Positions 1 to 6,985 of a stretch of DNA of 12,173 bases are shown one piece after another (within the stretch, counting starts at the first letter, position 1; every line of letters starts with the position of its first letter). This DNA comes from JAZDGX01 sp964482205. Lineage in GTDB: Bacteria; Eisenbacteria; RBG-16-71-46; CAIMUX01; WJJG01. The position numbers and the translations under genes were made by a program. The notes beneath the pieces were generated by a model. It made no database searches, had not been told where the DNA came from, and was given only the letters and a program-made list of their open reading frames with translations. The stretch spans positions 1 through 12,173 of the forward strand of contig CAYZWI010000027.1 of NCBI GenBank assembly GCA_964482205.1. Reading direction: 5' to 3'.

Positions 1-478
1 GCTTGGTGTCCTGGCCGGTCTTGGTGAGCGCGGTCAGCACCTGGTCGCCGAGGCGGACTTCGAAGGTGCCCGTGGTGTCGTCGATCTTGGCTGCGAAGGT
101 GAAGTGGTACCAGTTGTTGGCGAAGAGCATGGTCGAGACGTCCATCGTGGCAAGTAGCGTGGATAAGTCCCCGCGGTAGACGCTGAGCGAGGTGCCGTTC
201 CAGTAGAGGCAGATCTGGACGGTGGTGCCGCTCAGGAGTTTTGCCGTGAATACCTTCGTCGACGAGCGCAAGGCGAAGCCGAGCACAGCGTAGTTGACGG
301 GGGCCGAAAGCGGGACCGACGTCAGGGGAGCGCTTGGACCCGGCACGATGCTCTTCGTCCCTTCGCGCCTGGGATTGGCTGAGGTGATCGTGGCACCTTC
401 CCCCTCGGCCCACTTGCCGATCGCAAGAATATCCGCCGTGGCATAGTGCGAAGTGCTGTCCACATGGCGTAGCGCCAT
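1..478 (-). CDS. LamG/concanavalin A-like phage virion protein, 3' end outside the window
   Basis: Reading leftward from ATG at 478, an open frame of 159 codons runs to the window edge without a stop. GGAGG lies 8 bases before the ATG, inside the end of the tape measure gene, and only two bases separate that gene's stop from this start, so the two are translationally linked. The N-terminus (MALRHVDSTSHYATADI) resembles phage structural proteins that carry a concanavalin A-like/LamG jelly-roll domain. The later part, with NNWYHFTFAAKIDDTTGTFE at about residues 121-140, has the strand pattern and WYHF motif common in LamG folds. In many siphophages a protein of this kind follows the tape measure gene and belongs to the distal tail or capsid surface, perhaps binding sugars. 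The exact role is inferred, and the C-terminal part is not visible. Confidence 0.72.
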   Translation of the reverse strand, partial: MALRHVDSTSHYATADILAIGKWAEGEGATITSANPRREGTKSIVPGPSAPLTSVPLSAPVNYAVLGFALRSSTKVFTAKLLSGTTVQICLYWNGTSLSVYRGDLSTLLATMDVSTMLFANNWYHFTFAAKIDDTTGTFEVRLGDQVLTALTKTGQDTK

Positions 479-480
479 GG

Positions 481-3400
481 TCAGGGCCTCCAGAGCTTGT
501 TGAGAGCCCGACGATTCCGTGCCGCCGTCTTGATGAACCAGCGCTCGCCGGCGGGGCTTTCGAGGATCCGCGCGGCCAGGCCATCGGAGAGGTAGACCTC
601 CATCTTGCCGTTCGCCGACGCCGCTGCGCTCCTGTCTCCCGCGTCTGCTGTCACGAGACCGCCGGATGCATACGCCCGAGGGGAGATGAGCGAGACGCGG
701 CCGCCGAGTGAGAAGGCGGGGAAGCGCTGCATGATGAGCAGCGGATCGAAGCGGCCTGCATTGTATGCGGAAAGGAATTCTAGCCCGCCCGGGCGCTCGA
801 CCTGACGAGCGCGGACCACGTATTCCCCGGCCGAGAGCCAGGCGGGGATCGAGTCCGACGTGCTCGTCCCCGGGCCGCTGATGTACCCGCCCGATGCTTT
901 GCCCGCGGCTGCGCCGCCTTCGGAGAACGTCATCCCGAACGCCCCGAGCATCTTTAGCGCGAGCCACTGGGCGATGATGCGCTTGGCAGCGGACAGAAAG
1001 TCCTTGGCGAATGCCAGGAACGTCTGCCGCGCGTTCTCGGTCTCCTCCCCGATGCCCGCGAGCGCATCGGTGAGCGCATCCAGCCCGGCCGTCTTGATGT
1101 CCGTCCCGAGGTTGCGCGTGGCCTCCGTCAGGCGGTCGACGTTTTCAGCCGCCGAGCTGGAGGCGATGCCGTCGATCGCATCCTTGAGCTCTTTCGCACG
1201 CTCGGCGAGTTCGGGATCTCCGACGACGGCCGCGATCCGAGCGAGCGCCTCGGCAAGTTGTCGCAAGGCGGGGATCCGCGCGTTGGTGAGATCCAAAATC
1301 GCTTGATGGCCCTCGGCCTCGGTGATCAGCCCTTGTTCCACCTTCCGCTGGATGTTTTCGATCGCGCTTTCGACGTCGGCCATCTTGCGGTCGGACTGCT
1401 TTGAGAGCTCCTCGAACTCGGCCTTGAGGGTCAGCAATTCCCGGTAGCGCGTTACCGCCGCCTGGCGCTCAACGTCTCCGAGGTCACCTTTGGCCGCGAG
1501 CTTGCGGTCGTACTCCTGGGCGAGCTGATCGATCTCCATCAGGGCGGCTTCATGCCTGCGGCCTTGGGCCTCAAGAATGTCCCGCTCGACGTCCAGCACC
1601 GCTTCGCCCGCTTCGCGGGTGGCCTGACGCTCTTCGGCTGCGAGATCGGCCAGCTGGTTCTCGTGCTCGATCCTGCGGGAGGAAATCTCCGCCTCGAGCC
1701 GTGCGGTCTCGGAGGCGTACTTGCCCGCGTCCTTCTCCTGACGGGCGAGATCGAGCTTCTGCTGGAGTAGCGCCAGCTCCTGCTGAAATGTTTCCTCGAC
1801 GATCTGCCGGCGGGCCGCGTAAGACTCTTGAACGCTCTTCGTGCCTTCCTTGAGCGCCATCCGCTCGGCCGCCAGGCGTTGCTGCGCTTGCTGCTTGATC
1901 GCTGCGGTCTCGCGGTCGCGCTCGGCCGCTTGGAACGCTGCCGCCTTGCGGGCGGTAGCAAGCTGCTGCTCCCAGGTGGGTGGCTTGCCCTCATCCGAGG
2001 CTGGGGGAGTTGTGGCCGCCTTGGCCTGTTCGAGCAGGGCGGAGAATTGGCGCAGCCGCGCGGTCATTTGAGCAGGGTCCGTGGTTTGCAGGAGCACACG
2101 CAGTTGCGGATTGAGGCTTTCGAGCGCGTCGGTCAGATCCGATGCCGGACGGCTTCCCGCGTCCACCGCCACGGCAAGACTCTCGAACGCTTCGACCTCC
2201 GCTTCGAGACCGCTCGTGATCAGGATGCGGGCCATGTCGGCCGACCGCGCGGTCAGTTCCGACTTGAGCGCATCCATCCGGGCGAGTAGCGCTTCTTTCG
2301 CTTGTTCGACCGTCTGCATCGGACCTGAGCCCGCCGGCGCGCTCGCGCCCCAGAACTCGACCGGCACCACGAGGCGCTCTTCAGCCGGGATGAGGTCGGT
2401 GGGGGCGCGGGAGGCGAGAGCGTTGAGTTGCCCCGACACGGAGGCGAGCTCTTCCCCGAGTTCTCTCACTCGATCGGCTTGCTCGAGGAAAGTGTCTTGG
2501 GCCTCCATGGCGAGCACGCGCTTCAGCGCCGCGCCATGATCGTTCAGGAGGCCCGTGTCGACCGCGATCGCGTTGCCGTACTCGTCCCACTGGGCGATGA
2601 CCTCCGGAAACGCCGCGGCCAGATCGAGCATCGCCTGGCGCACACGCTTCTGGGCCGCTTCACTGCCGTCGCTCTCGCGCGAGACTTCTTGGTACACGCT
2701 CGCAAGTTTTTGGCCCTTGGTCGCGATCGCGGCGATCTGGCGCTGGGTCCGCTCGAGCCCCTCGATCTGCATGTCCAGCGTCTCGGGCAAAAGGGTGCCC
2801 ACGGCGGCCATGACGTGGCCCCATTGCTTCAAAATCCCCTGCCCGAGATCGATCCAGGCGTTCTTGAGACGGTTCTTGAGGATCTGTTCCTGCGCTGCCG
2901 CTGTCTCGTTGATCCGGTCGAACGCCTCTTGGCTCGCACCCATCGACTGATTTGCGGTGACGTCCATGATGCGGGCGAACTCTTCCCACTGCTTGCCCGA
3001 TAGAGCCAGTACCGCGGTCAGGCCCCGGACGTCGGGGAAGAGTTTTGCGAGCGCGGTCGAGTTGCCTTGGGTCTTGTCATGAACCTCTTTCAGCCACGGG
3101 ACGAGTCCCTTGGCCGCCAGGGCCTCCACGTTGAAGGCGATCCCGAGATCCCGGGCGATCGCGATCGACTCATCCGCAGGCTTGATCACCTGCATCAGCA
3201 TGCTGCGCAGCCCCGTCGTCGCTATCTCGGCATTCATCCCACCCTTGGAGAGGGTCGCGATCGCTGCCGAGAGCTGCTCGATCGGGATCTTTGCCTGGGC
3301 GTAGGCAGGGATCGCGGTGCCGATCGACTGGGCGAGATCCGCGAACTCGACCTTGCCCTCGCGCACGGTCGTAAAGAGGACATCGAAGATCCGCCCGGCC

Positions 3401-3924
3401 TGATCGACGCTGAGACCGTAGGCGTTGAGAATGGTCGTTCCGACGTCGACCGCCGTAAAAACGTCCGTCAGCCCGCCTGTCGCGGCCTTGGCCGCCGTGC
3501 GGGTGAACTCGAGGGCCTGGGATGTGTCGTTGATGCCGGAGGAAAGCGCCTGGTAAAAACCGCGGGCGAGGAGGCTTTGGTCCTTAGGAATGATCGAGGC
3601 GAGAGAGCGAACACGCCGCTCGAGGGTCTCGGCCTCGCCACGGGTGCCAGACATGATCGTCTTCACCTCGGCCCAAGACGACTCCCACTCTTTAAGTTCC
3701 GAGATCGCCTGGCGGCCGAAGTGGACCGCAGCCAAGGCCGAAAAACCTGCCCCGACGGCCCCGAGGAGTCTTGTCGTCGAGCCGAGGACCGCATTCAAGC
3801 CGCCAAAGCTCTTGCCCTGCTTCTGCTGGGTCTTCTGCGATTCGCCCTGCACCTGCTTCAGAGCCGCGACGACTTCCGCCACGCCTTCGGCGCTCAGTCG
3901 GATCCTGACATCAGGCGTCGTCAT
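481..3924 (-). CDS. Phage tail tape measure protein (TP901 core family)
   Basis: The 1147-residue protein would set tail length by extending through the tube lumen during assembly, and in this family also helps DNA entry. Residues about 85-330 match the TP901-type tape measure core (GINDTSQALEFTRTAAKAAT, then SKGGMNAEIATTGLRSMLMQ). Residues about 650-870 are charged, Ala/Gln/Glu-rich helix typical of a long coiled coil. Hydrophobic stretches lie near 43-70 and 978-1000. Residues 1012-1041 (GGYISGPGT, then SIPAWLSAGEYVVRARQV) form the C-terminal block often seen in lambda-like tape measures. The ATG at 3924 has GGAG six bases upstream and overlaps the end of the chaperone frameshift frame by 14 bases. 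By the usual rule of about 1.5 angstrom per residue, the tail would be roughly 170 nm long; this is an estimate only. Confidence 0.95.
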   Translation of the reverse strand: MTTPDVRIRLSAEGVAEVVAALKQVQGESQKTQQKQGKSFGGLNAVLGSTTRLLGAVGAGFSALAAVHFGRQAISELKEWESSWAEVKTIMSGTRGEAETLERRVRSLASIIPKDQSLLARGFYQALSSGINDTSQALEFTRTAAKAATGGLTDVFTAVDVGTTILNAYGLSVDQAGRIFDVLFTTVREGKVEFADLAQSIGTAIPAYAQAKIPIEQLSAAIATLSKGGMNAEIATTGLRSMLMQVIKPADESIAIARDLGIAFNVEALAAKGLVPWLKEVHDKTQGNSTALAKLFPDVRGLTAVLALSGKQWEEFARIMDVTANQSMGASQEAFDRINETAAAQEQILKNRLKNAWIDLGQGILKQWGHVMAAVGTLLPETLDMQIEGLERTQRQIAAIATKGQKLASVYQEVSRESDGSEAAQKRVRQAMLDLAAAFPEVIAQWDEYGNAIAVDTGLLNDHGAALKRVLAMEAQDTFLEQADRVRELGEELASVSGQLNALASRAPTDLIPAEERLVVPVEFWGASAPAGSGPMQTVEQAKEALLARMDALKSELTARSADMARILITSGLEAEVEAFESLAVAVDAGSRPASDLTDALESLNPQLRVLLQTTDPAQMTARLRQFSALLEQAKAATTPPASDEGKPPTWEQQLATARKAAAFQAAERDRETAAIKQQAQQRLAAERMALKEGTKSVQESYAARRQIVEETFQQELALLQQKLDLARQEKDAGKYASETARLEAEISSRRIEHENQLADLAAEERQATREAGEAVLDVERDILEAQGRRHEAALMEIDQLAQEYDRKLAAKGDLGDVERQAAVTRYRELLTLKAEFEELSKQSDRKMADVESAIENIQRKVEQGLITEAEGHQAILDLTNARIPALRQLAEALARIAAVVGDPELAERAKELKDAIDGIASSSAAENVDRLTEATRNLGTDIKTAGLDALTDALAGIGEETENARQTFLAFAKDFLSAAKRIIAQWLALKMLGAFGMTFSEGGAAAGKASGGYISGPGTSTSDSIPAWLSAGEYVVRARQVERPGGLEFLSAYNAGRFDPLLIMQRFPAFSLGGRVSLISPRAYASGGLVTADAGDRSAAASANGKMEVYLSDGLAARILESPAGERWFIKTAARNRRALNKLWRP

Positions 3925-4261
3925 CCAGTGCTCCGAGGATCGCCGGCGGGGCCGGCGGTTGGGACCGCGACTTCGCGAACTGCGTCTGCACGGCCCAGAC
4001 GAGCACGCGGAAGCGCCAATCTTGGAGCGCGCTCAGGCGCAGCTTCGCCTGGTACGCTTCCAAAACTTCGCGCAAGGGCCAGTGGACGATCCTTGGCCAG
4101 GCATCCACGTCGTAGTCGGAGACCACCCGGACTAGGTCCGTCCAGTCCCCATACGGACGACTCTCTTCACGACGCGTTTGCGCTTCCCGCTCTTGCCGGC
4201 TCGACTCCGGGTCCGGCCGGAAGAGGGCGGGGAACGCCTCAAGGAGTCGAGCTCGAGCTGA
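3911..4261 (-). CDS. Frameshift extension of the tail assembly chaperone (gpT-like part of a gpGT-like fusion)
   Basis: This is the -1 frame entered after slippage at the T7 run. I read it codon by codon from the TCA at 4261-4259 to GTG at 4126 and found no stop; it then continues to TGA at 3911. It adds 116 residues to the first 139 of the chaperone, giving a fusion of about 255 residues. The extension contains FRPDPESSRQ, then DYDVDAWPRIVHWPLREVLE and LSALQDWRFRVLVWAVQTQF. It has no good start of its own: the GTG at 4126 lacks a Shine-Dalgarno site. It ends 14 bases inside the tape measure gene. In lambda and many other phages, the equivalent minor fusion product bridges the chaperone to the tape measure and tube proteins. 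The function here is inferred from that conserved layout. Confidence 0.75.
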   Translation of the reverse strand, partial: SARARLLEAFPALFRPDPESSRQEREAQTRREESRPYGDWTDLVRVVSDYDVDAWPRIVHWPLREVLEAYQAKLRLSALQDWRFRVLVWAVQTQFAKSRSQPPAPPAILGALDDDA

Positions 4262-4677
4262 AAAAAACCGAGCAGGAACTCCAGCGTGAGCGCATAGATC
4301 CGCTGCTTGTCATCGGGGTGAACGAGCCCGCCCAAGAACGCGGCCGTCTCCTTGGCCATCTCGACCGTCCAGTCCCGCGGCGCGACTCCTTCGGGAACGA
4401 GCAGATGCCCCAAGACATCGAGCGCCCGATCGCTCGAGATGAGATCCCGGAGCAGCCTGCCGCCATAGTCCGCCGGCGTCTCGTCCTCGAGCCGCATCGG
4501 TCGATCGAGACCGACTTCCCGCAGGAGCGCCATCATCCGAAAATCGTGCTCGACCGTGGACTCGGTCAGCTGGACGAAACGGCGCCCGCCGAGCGCGATC
4601 GCATCGGCCTGTTGCGGCAAAGGCCGCTTTGGCTCGTCCTCCCGGCGGCCCCGGAGAAGATCTTTCAGCCGCGTCAT
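4132..4677 (-). CDS. Tail assembly chaperone, short (gpG-like) product
   Basis: This 181-residue protein lies between the tail tube and tape measure genes, where siphophages encode the chaperone that coats the tape measure protein before tube assembly. I see no confident domain match; the call rests on position, size and a frameshift signal. A TTG one codon upstream is possible, but ATG at 4677 is preferred: it has GGAG five bases upstream and forms a one-base TGATG overlap with the tail tube stop. Residues 135-139 read LLGFF over seven consecutive T residues. The in-frame tail beyond that point becomes very basic (GKRKRVVKRVVRMG) and ends at TAG (4132). Ribosomes slipping back one base at the T run would instead make the longer product described separately. 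Confidence 0.8.
   Translation of the reverse strand: MTRLKDLLRGRREDEPKRPLPQQADAIALGGRRFVQLTESTVEHDFRMMALLREVGLDRPMRLEDETPADYGGRLLRDLISSDRALDVLGHLLVPEGVAPRDWTVEMAKETAAFLGGLVHPDDKQRIYALTLEFLLGFFQLELDSLRRSPPSSGRTRSRAGKSGKRKRVVKRVVRMGTGRT
4261..4267 (-). other. Programmed -1 ribosomal frameshift slippery site (T TTT TTT)
   Basis: The chaperone frame reads GGT TTT TTT CAG, which makes a perfect X XXY YYZ heptamer of seven T residues. Both codons can re-pair fully after a one-base backward slip. The slip leads exactly into the open frame that ends at 3911. The downstream frame lies +1 in genomic position on the minus strand, as a -1 shift requires. A ten-base self-complementary stretch (AGCTCGAGCT) follows at once, but I do not see a clear stimulatory hairpin or pseudoknot by eye. 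Confidence 0.75.
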
Positions 4678-5474
4678 CAAGGCTCCACGTACTCTGTGTA
4701 CTCGCTGATCAGGTAGTAGGGCGCTTCGGGATGATCGGTCGACTCGCCGATCACATCGAAGTTGAGCGTGATGTTGCCGTACTCATCCGAGATGAACCCG
4801 ATCCCGCCCTCGGGGGAGATTTGGAAGTGCCAGACTTCCATCTCGTAGCGCTGCCCGCGCTTCGGATCACCGACGAATCTGAGCGAGCCCTCGACCTTGA
4901 GCGCCGCGCCGGCAGCCATCGTCCGGGCCGTGTCGGCCGCGTAGCTGTAGCTGACGTGGAGGGCCGCCGCGTCTGTGATCGTGCCGCCTTCGGCCGTCGT
5001 CATGATGTAGAGCCGGCCCGTGGTCGCATCCACAGCGTAGTCCTCATCCACAGTGAACGCCGTCCCCCCGGCTTCCGGCTCGACGACCACGTCGGAGATG
5101 TTCCGGTAGGCGAGAGGCACGTACTTGCCCTGCTTCGCCGTCACGTCCTCGTCCGTCACCGTCCCCGTGCCCTGGGTGCGGGCATCGATCGTGCCGAGCA
5201 GCGCCATGCGGAGGTTCTCGAGCGTCATCTCGTGGAGCACGGCGCGCATCTTCATGTCGCGCTTGATCGCGATCTTGTCGAGCAGAGGAGCATCCTCGAC
5301 GGCGTAGTCGCGCATCTCGATCGTCTCGTCGGCGGGCGCTTGCGGCTCCCAGACGGAGGCGACCCCGAGGTACTCCTCGCCACCTGAGGATTCTTCCGCC
5401 TCGGTCCAGACGTCGGCGTAGAGCTTTCCGCGCCCGAGGAAGAGGTTGGAAGCATTGGATTCGCGGCCTGGCAT
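4677..5474 (-). CDS. Major tail tube protein
   Basis: The 265-residue protein should polymerise into hexameric rings that form the tail tube. Its start (NLFLGRGKLYADVW) and the following EYLGVASVWEPQ block resemble siphophage tube proteins beginning with a LGRGKvY-type motif. The segment IEMRDYAVEDAPLLDKIAIK and then TLENLRMALLGT also fits this family. Residues about 125-185 (FTVDEDYAVDATTGRLYIM and TITDAAALHVSYSYA) look like a beta-rich insert seen in several of these proteins. The gene sits between tail terminator and chaperone genes, the normal place for a tube gene. No sheath gene accompanies it, so the tail is probably non-contractile. A G-rich site (AGGGGGTG) lies upstream of ATG at 5474 in the ten-base gap after the preceding stop. 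Confidence 0.88.
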   Translation of the reverse strand: MPGRESNASNLFLGRGKLYADVWTEAEESSGGEEYLGVASVWEPQAPADETIEMRDYAVEDAPLLDKIAIKRDMKMRAVLHEMTLENLRMALLGTIDARTQGTGTVTDEDVTAKQGKYVPLAYRNISDVVVEPEAGGTAFTVDEDYAVDATTGRLYIMTTAEGGTITDAAALHVSYSYAADTARTMAAGAALKVEGSLRFVGDPKRGQRYEMEVWHFQISPEGGIGFISDEYGNITLNFDVIGESTDHPEAPYYLISEYTEYVEP

Positions 5475-5484
5475 AGGTCACCCC

Positions 5485-5955
5485 CTAGCGTGTCTTCTGT
5501 GGATCATTCGCCAAGGTGGCGAACTGGATGCGGAACGTCATGACCGCCCGGCAGAAGGAGCTTTCCGCCTGCTCGTACTCGAACTTGGTGCCCACCTCGT
5601 CGGCGGTCTCATCGGCGAGTCCGTCGAAGTCGTCGGCCACGGCCAGCGCCTCGGCCACCCAGGCCAGGATCGGATCGGCCGCTTTGTCGGGCTCTTCGCC
5701 CTCTCCTGCCTTGGTCAAGACCTCGACGTTCAAGAGCAGCGAGCGGCGGACGACGGGCCCGCGGCTTCCGCGTCCTAAGCGCATGTCCTGCATCGGCTCG
5801 ACCGTCTCGGACGCTTGGTAGACCGTGAGTGCGGGCAACTGGTCCGTGCTGGGGGAGTCGATCCGTGTGCGCACCGGTGCGGGGACACCGGGAGGAGTCC
5901 CCGAGGAGATGGCCGTCACTGCTGCCGCAACGATCTGTTCGCGAATGGTGCTCAT
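5485..5955 (-). CDS. Tail terminator-like protein
   Basis: The 156-residue protein starts MSTIREQIVAAAVTAISSGT, continues with LPALTVYQASETVEP, and ends with a strand-rich segment (FCRAVMTFRIQFAT). Short proteins with an N-terminal helix, a central 'PALTVY' strand and a C-terminal beta strand, encoded just before the tube gene, are typically tail terminators (lambda gpU-like role), which cap the tube and join it to the head. The gene overlaps the end of the head-tail joining gene by four bases (ATGA, 5952-5955), so translation is probably coupled. The family assignment comes from size, order and general pattern, not from a diagnostic catalytic motif. A neck protein of the minor-tail gpZ type is the main alternative. 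Confidence 0.72.
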   Translation of the reverse strand: MSTIREQIVAAAVTAISSGTPPGVPAPVRTRIDSPSTDQLPALTVYQASETVEPMQDMRLGRGSRGPVVRRSLLLNVEVLTKAGEGEEPDKAADPILAWVAEALAVADDFDGLADETADEVGTKFEYEQAESSFCRAVMTFRIQFATLANDPQKTR

Positions 5956-6260
5956 GGCTTTCTCAAAACGATCCGGACCATGGCCCCGTCGCCGTAGGCG
6001 AAAACCTTCAGAACCACATAGGCGTGGCCGTCCACGGTGATCGCCTCACCCGATGCCAGCCCGGGCAAAGCCCCGCTCTGCACGTGCACCGCTTCTTCCG
6101 CTGCGACCACACCCGGCATCTCGCCTCCGAGAAGCTCGATCGCCTCGCAGTCGAGGAGGCCCTTGACCGTTGTGGATCCAAGCGTCACGTCCACGCCGCC
6201 TCCGGCCGCGGCCAGGTCGGCGAGCATGACCCCGATGTCCGATTCGCCAAGGAAGCTCAT
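5952..6260 (-). CDS. Head-tail joining protein (gpFII-like)
   Basis: This is a small 102-residue protein. Its C-terminal half carries EAITVDGHAYVVLKVFAYGD followed by GAMVRIVLRK, the 'dG..Y.V..v..dgdG...i.L' pattern of phage head-tail attachment proteins related to lambda gpFII. Such proteins form a ring at the neck onto which the tail docks. The start ATG (6258-6260) overlaps the stop of the preceding gene by one base (TGATG), and its own stop overlaps the tail terminator start by four bases. Its place between head and tail genes fits the role. The N-terminal helix (GESDIGVMLADLAAAGG) is also usual for the family. The fold assignment is by recognition only. Confidence 0.72.
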   Translation of the reverse strand: MSFLGESDIGVMLADLAAAGGGVDVTLGSTTVKGLLDCEAIELLGGEMPGVVAAEEAVHVQSGALPGLASGEAITVDGHAYVVLKVFAYGDGAMVRIVLRKP

Positions 6261-6649
6261 CAGCTCGCCTTCTTGATGCCCATGAACTCGACCCCGAAGT
6301 CGAACGACGGGGTGGTGCCGGCGATCGTGCCGATGACGCGGAGATAGCGCTTCAGATCCGAGACGTTCACCTGCTTCACCTGAACGCCGGCCGTGCCCGA
6401 GTCACTGGTCACCTGCGTGAAGGCTCCACTGGTGACATCGGCGAAGGTCGAGTTGTCGTCGGAGTGCTGGAGCTTCACGTCGAGCGTCGGGGTGGTGCCC
6501 GTGCCCGCTGAGGCGTTGAGCACGATCAGGGCCACGCCTTCGTAGTGGAGGACGTCGATCCCTGTGCCGGTGAGGGTGGACGTGCGCCGGGCCGCCGCTG
6601 CGAGAACCAGGCCCACGGTCTGGGCCAGCGCGTTCAGCAGATGGGTCAT
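6260..6649 (-). CDS. Conserved phage head-region protein, possible virion/decoration protein
   Basis: The 129-residue protein contains TPTLDVKLQHSDDNSTFADV, then DLKRYLRVIGTIAGTTPSFD. This arrangement recurs in small beta-sandwich proteins encoded just downstream of the capsid gene in many phages. I recognise the pattern but know no proven function; a capsid decoration or stabilising role is a guess from position. The N-terminus (NALAQTVGLVLAAAARR) is hydrophobic but does not look like a secretion signal in this setting. A strong AGGAGGT site at 6657-6663 overlaps the upstream stop codon and lies seven bases before ATG at 6649, so the protein is probably made in quantity, as expected of a virion component. 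Confidence 0.8.
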   Translation of the reverse strand: MTHLLNALAQTVGLVLAAAARRTSTLTGTGIDVLHYEGVALIVLNASAGTGTTPTLDVKLQHSDDNSTFADVTSGAFTQVTSDSGTAGVQVKQVNVSDLKRYLRVIGTIAGTTPSFDFGVEFMGIKKAS

Positions 6650-6654
6650 TCCGA

Positions 6655-6960
6655 TTACCTCCTGCCGGCTCGTGGCCGGCCTCTGGATACCGGTTCGATT
6701 TCAGGATCCCGGCTCTCGACGGCCGGGTCTTGAGTAGTGACGACGGCAGCGGGCTCAAAGACCTTCTCAGGCTCAGAGCCCGCATCCGCCGGCGGGTTTT
6801 GGATCACGCGGGCGTAGCCCATCCGGACCTTCTTCCAGGCGTCCGCGATCGAAAGGTCCCTCGGGGCTTCCAGCACCTTGCCCGGGTAGACGTCGTTGCC
6901 TTCGCCGCCCAGGCAGTGGCCCGTCGTGATCTCGATCGTCAGTTTGCCTTGGTCCGCCAT
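6655..6960 (-). CDS. Small conserved phage protein after the capsid gene, function unknown
   Basis: This is a 101-residue protein. The N-terminal half contains LTIEITTGHCLGGEGNDVYP, then an amphipathic helix ending in KKVRMGYARVIQ. Short proteins with a 'HCLGG...V.PG.v' opening and an 'RMGYA' helix are often encoded directly after capsid genes. I recall no assigned function. The second half is Pro/Glu/Arg-rich and probably disordered, ending in a basic tail (SRGRPRAGRR). The ATG at 6960 lies 25 bases after the capsid stop with a modest purine-rich site upstream (GGAAGGGCGG). Co-transcription with the capsid gene is very likely. The reading frame is well supported; the role is not. Confidence 0.75.
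   Translation of the reverse strand: MADQGKLTIEITTGHCLGGEGNDVYPGKVLEAPRDLSIADAWKKVRMGYARVIQNPPADAGSEPEKVFEPAAVVTTQDPAVESRDPEIEPVSRGRPRAGRR
6657..6663 (-). promoter_or_regulatory. Strong Shine-Dalgarno site (AGGAGGT) for the 129-residue head protein
   Basis: AGGAGGT on the minus strand overlaps the TAA (6655-6657) of the preceding gene and lies seven bases before ATG at 6649. It is the best ribosome-binding site on the minus strand of this window. It fixes the start and suggests that this small protein is translated at a high level. Confidence 0.75.
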
Positions 6961-6985
6961 TCGATCCGCCCTTCCGCGCGTTGGC

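Noticed and set aside
3911..4126. Independent small gene starting at GTG 4126
   Set aside because: There is no Shine-Dalgarno site before it and the frame is open well upstream to the T7 slippery run, so it is better explained as the frameshifted C-terminal part of the chaperone.
3067..4716. A 549-codon open frame on the plus strand
   Set aside because: It lies antisense to the tape measure and chaperone genes, both well supported. Its composition (Arg/Asp/His-rich, low complexity) is typical of antisense frames in high-GC coding DNA.
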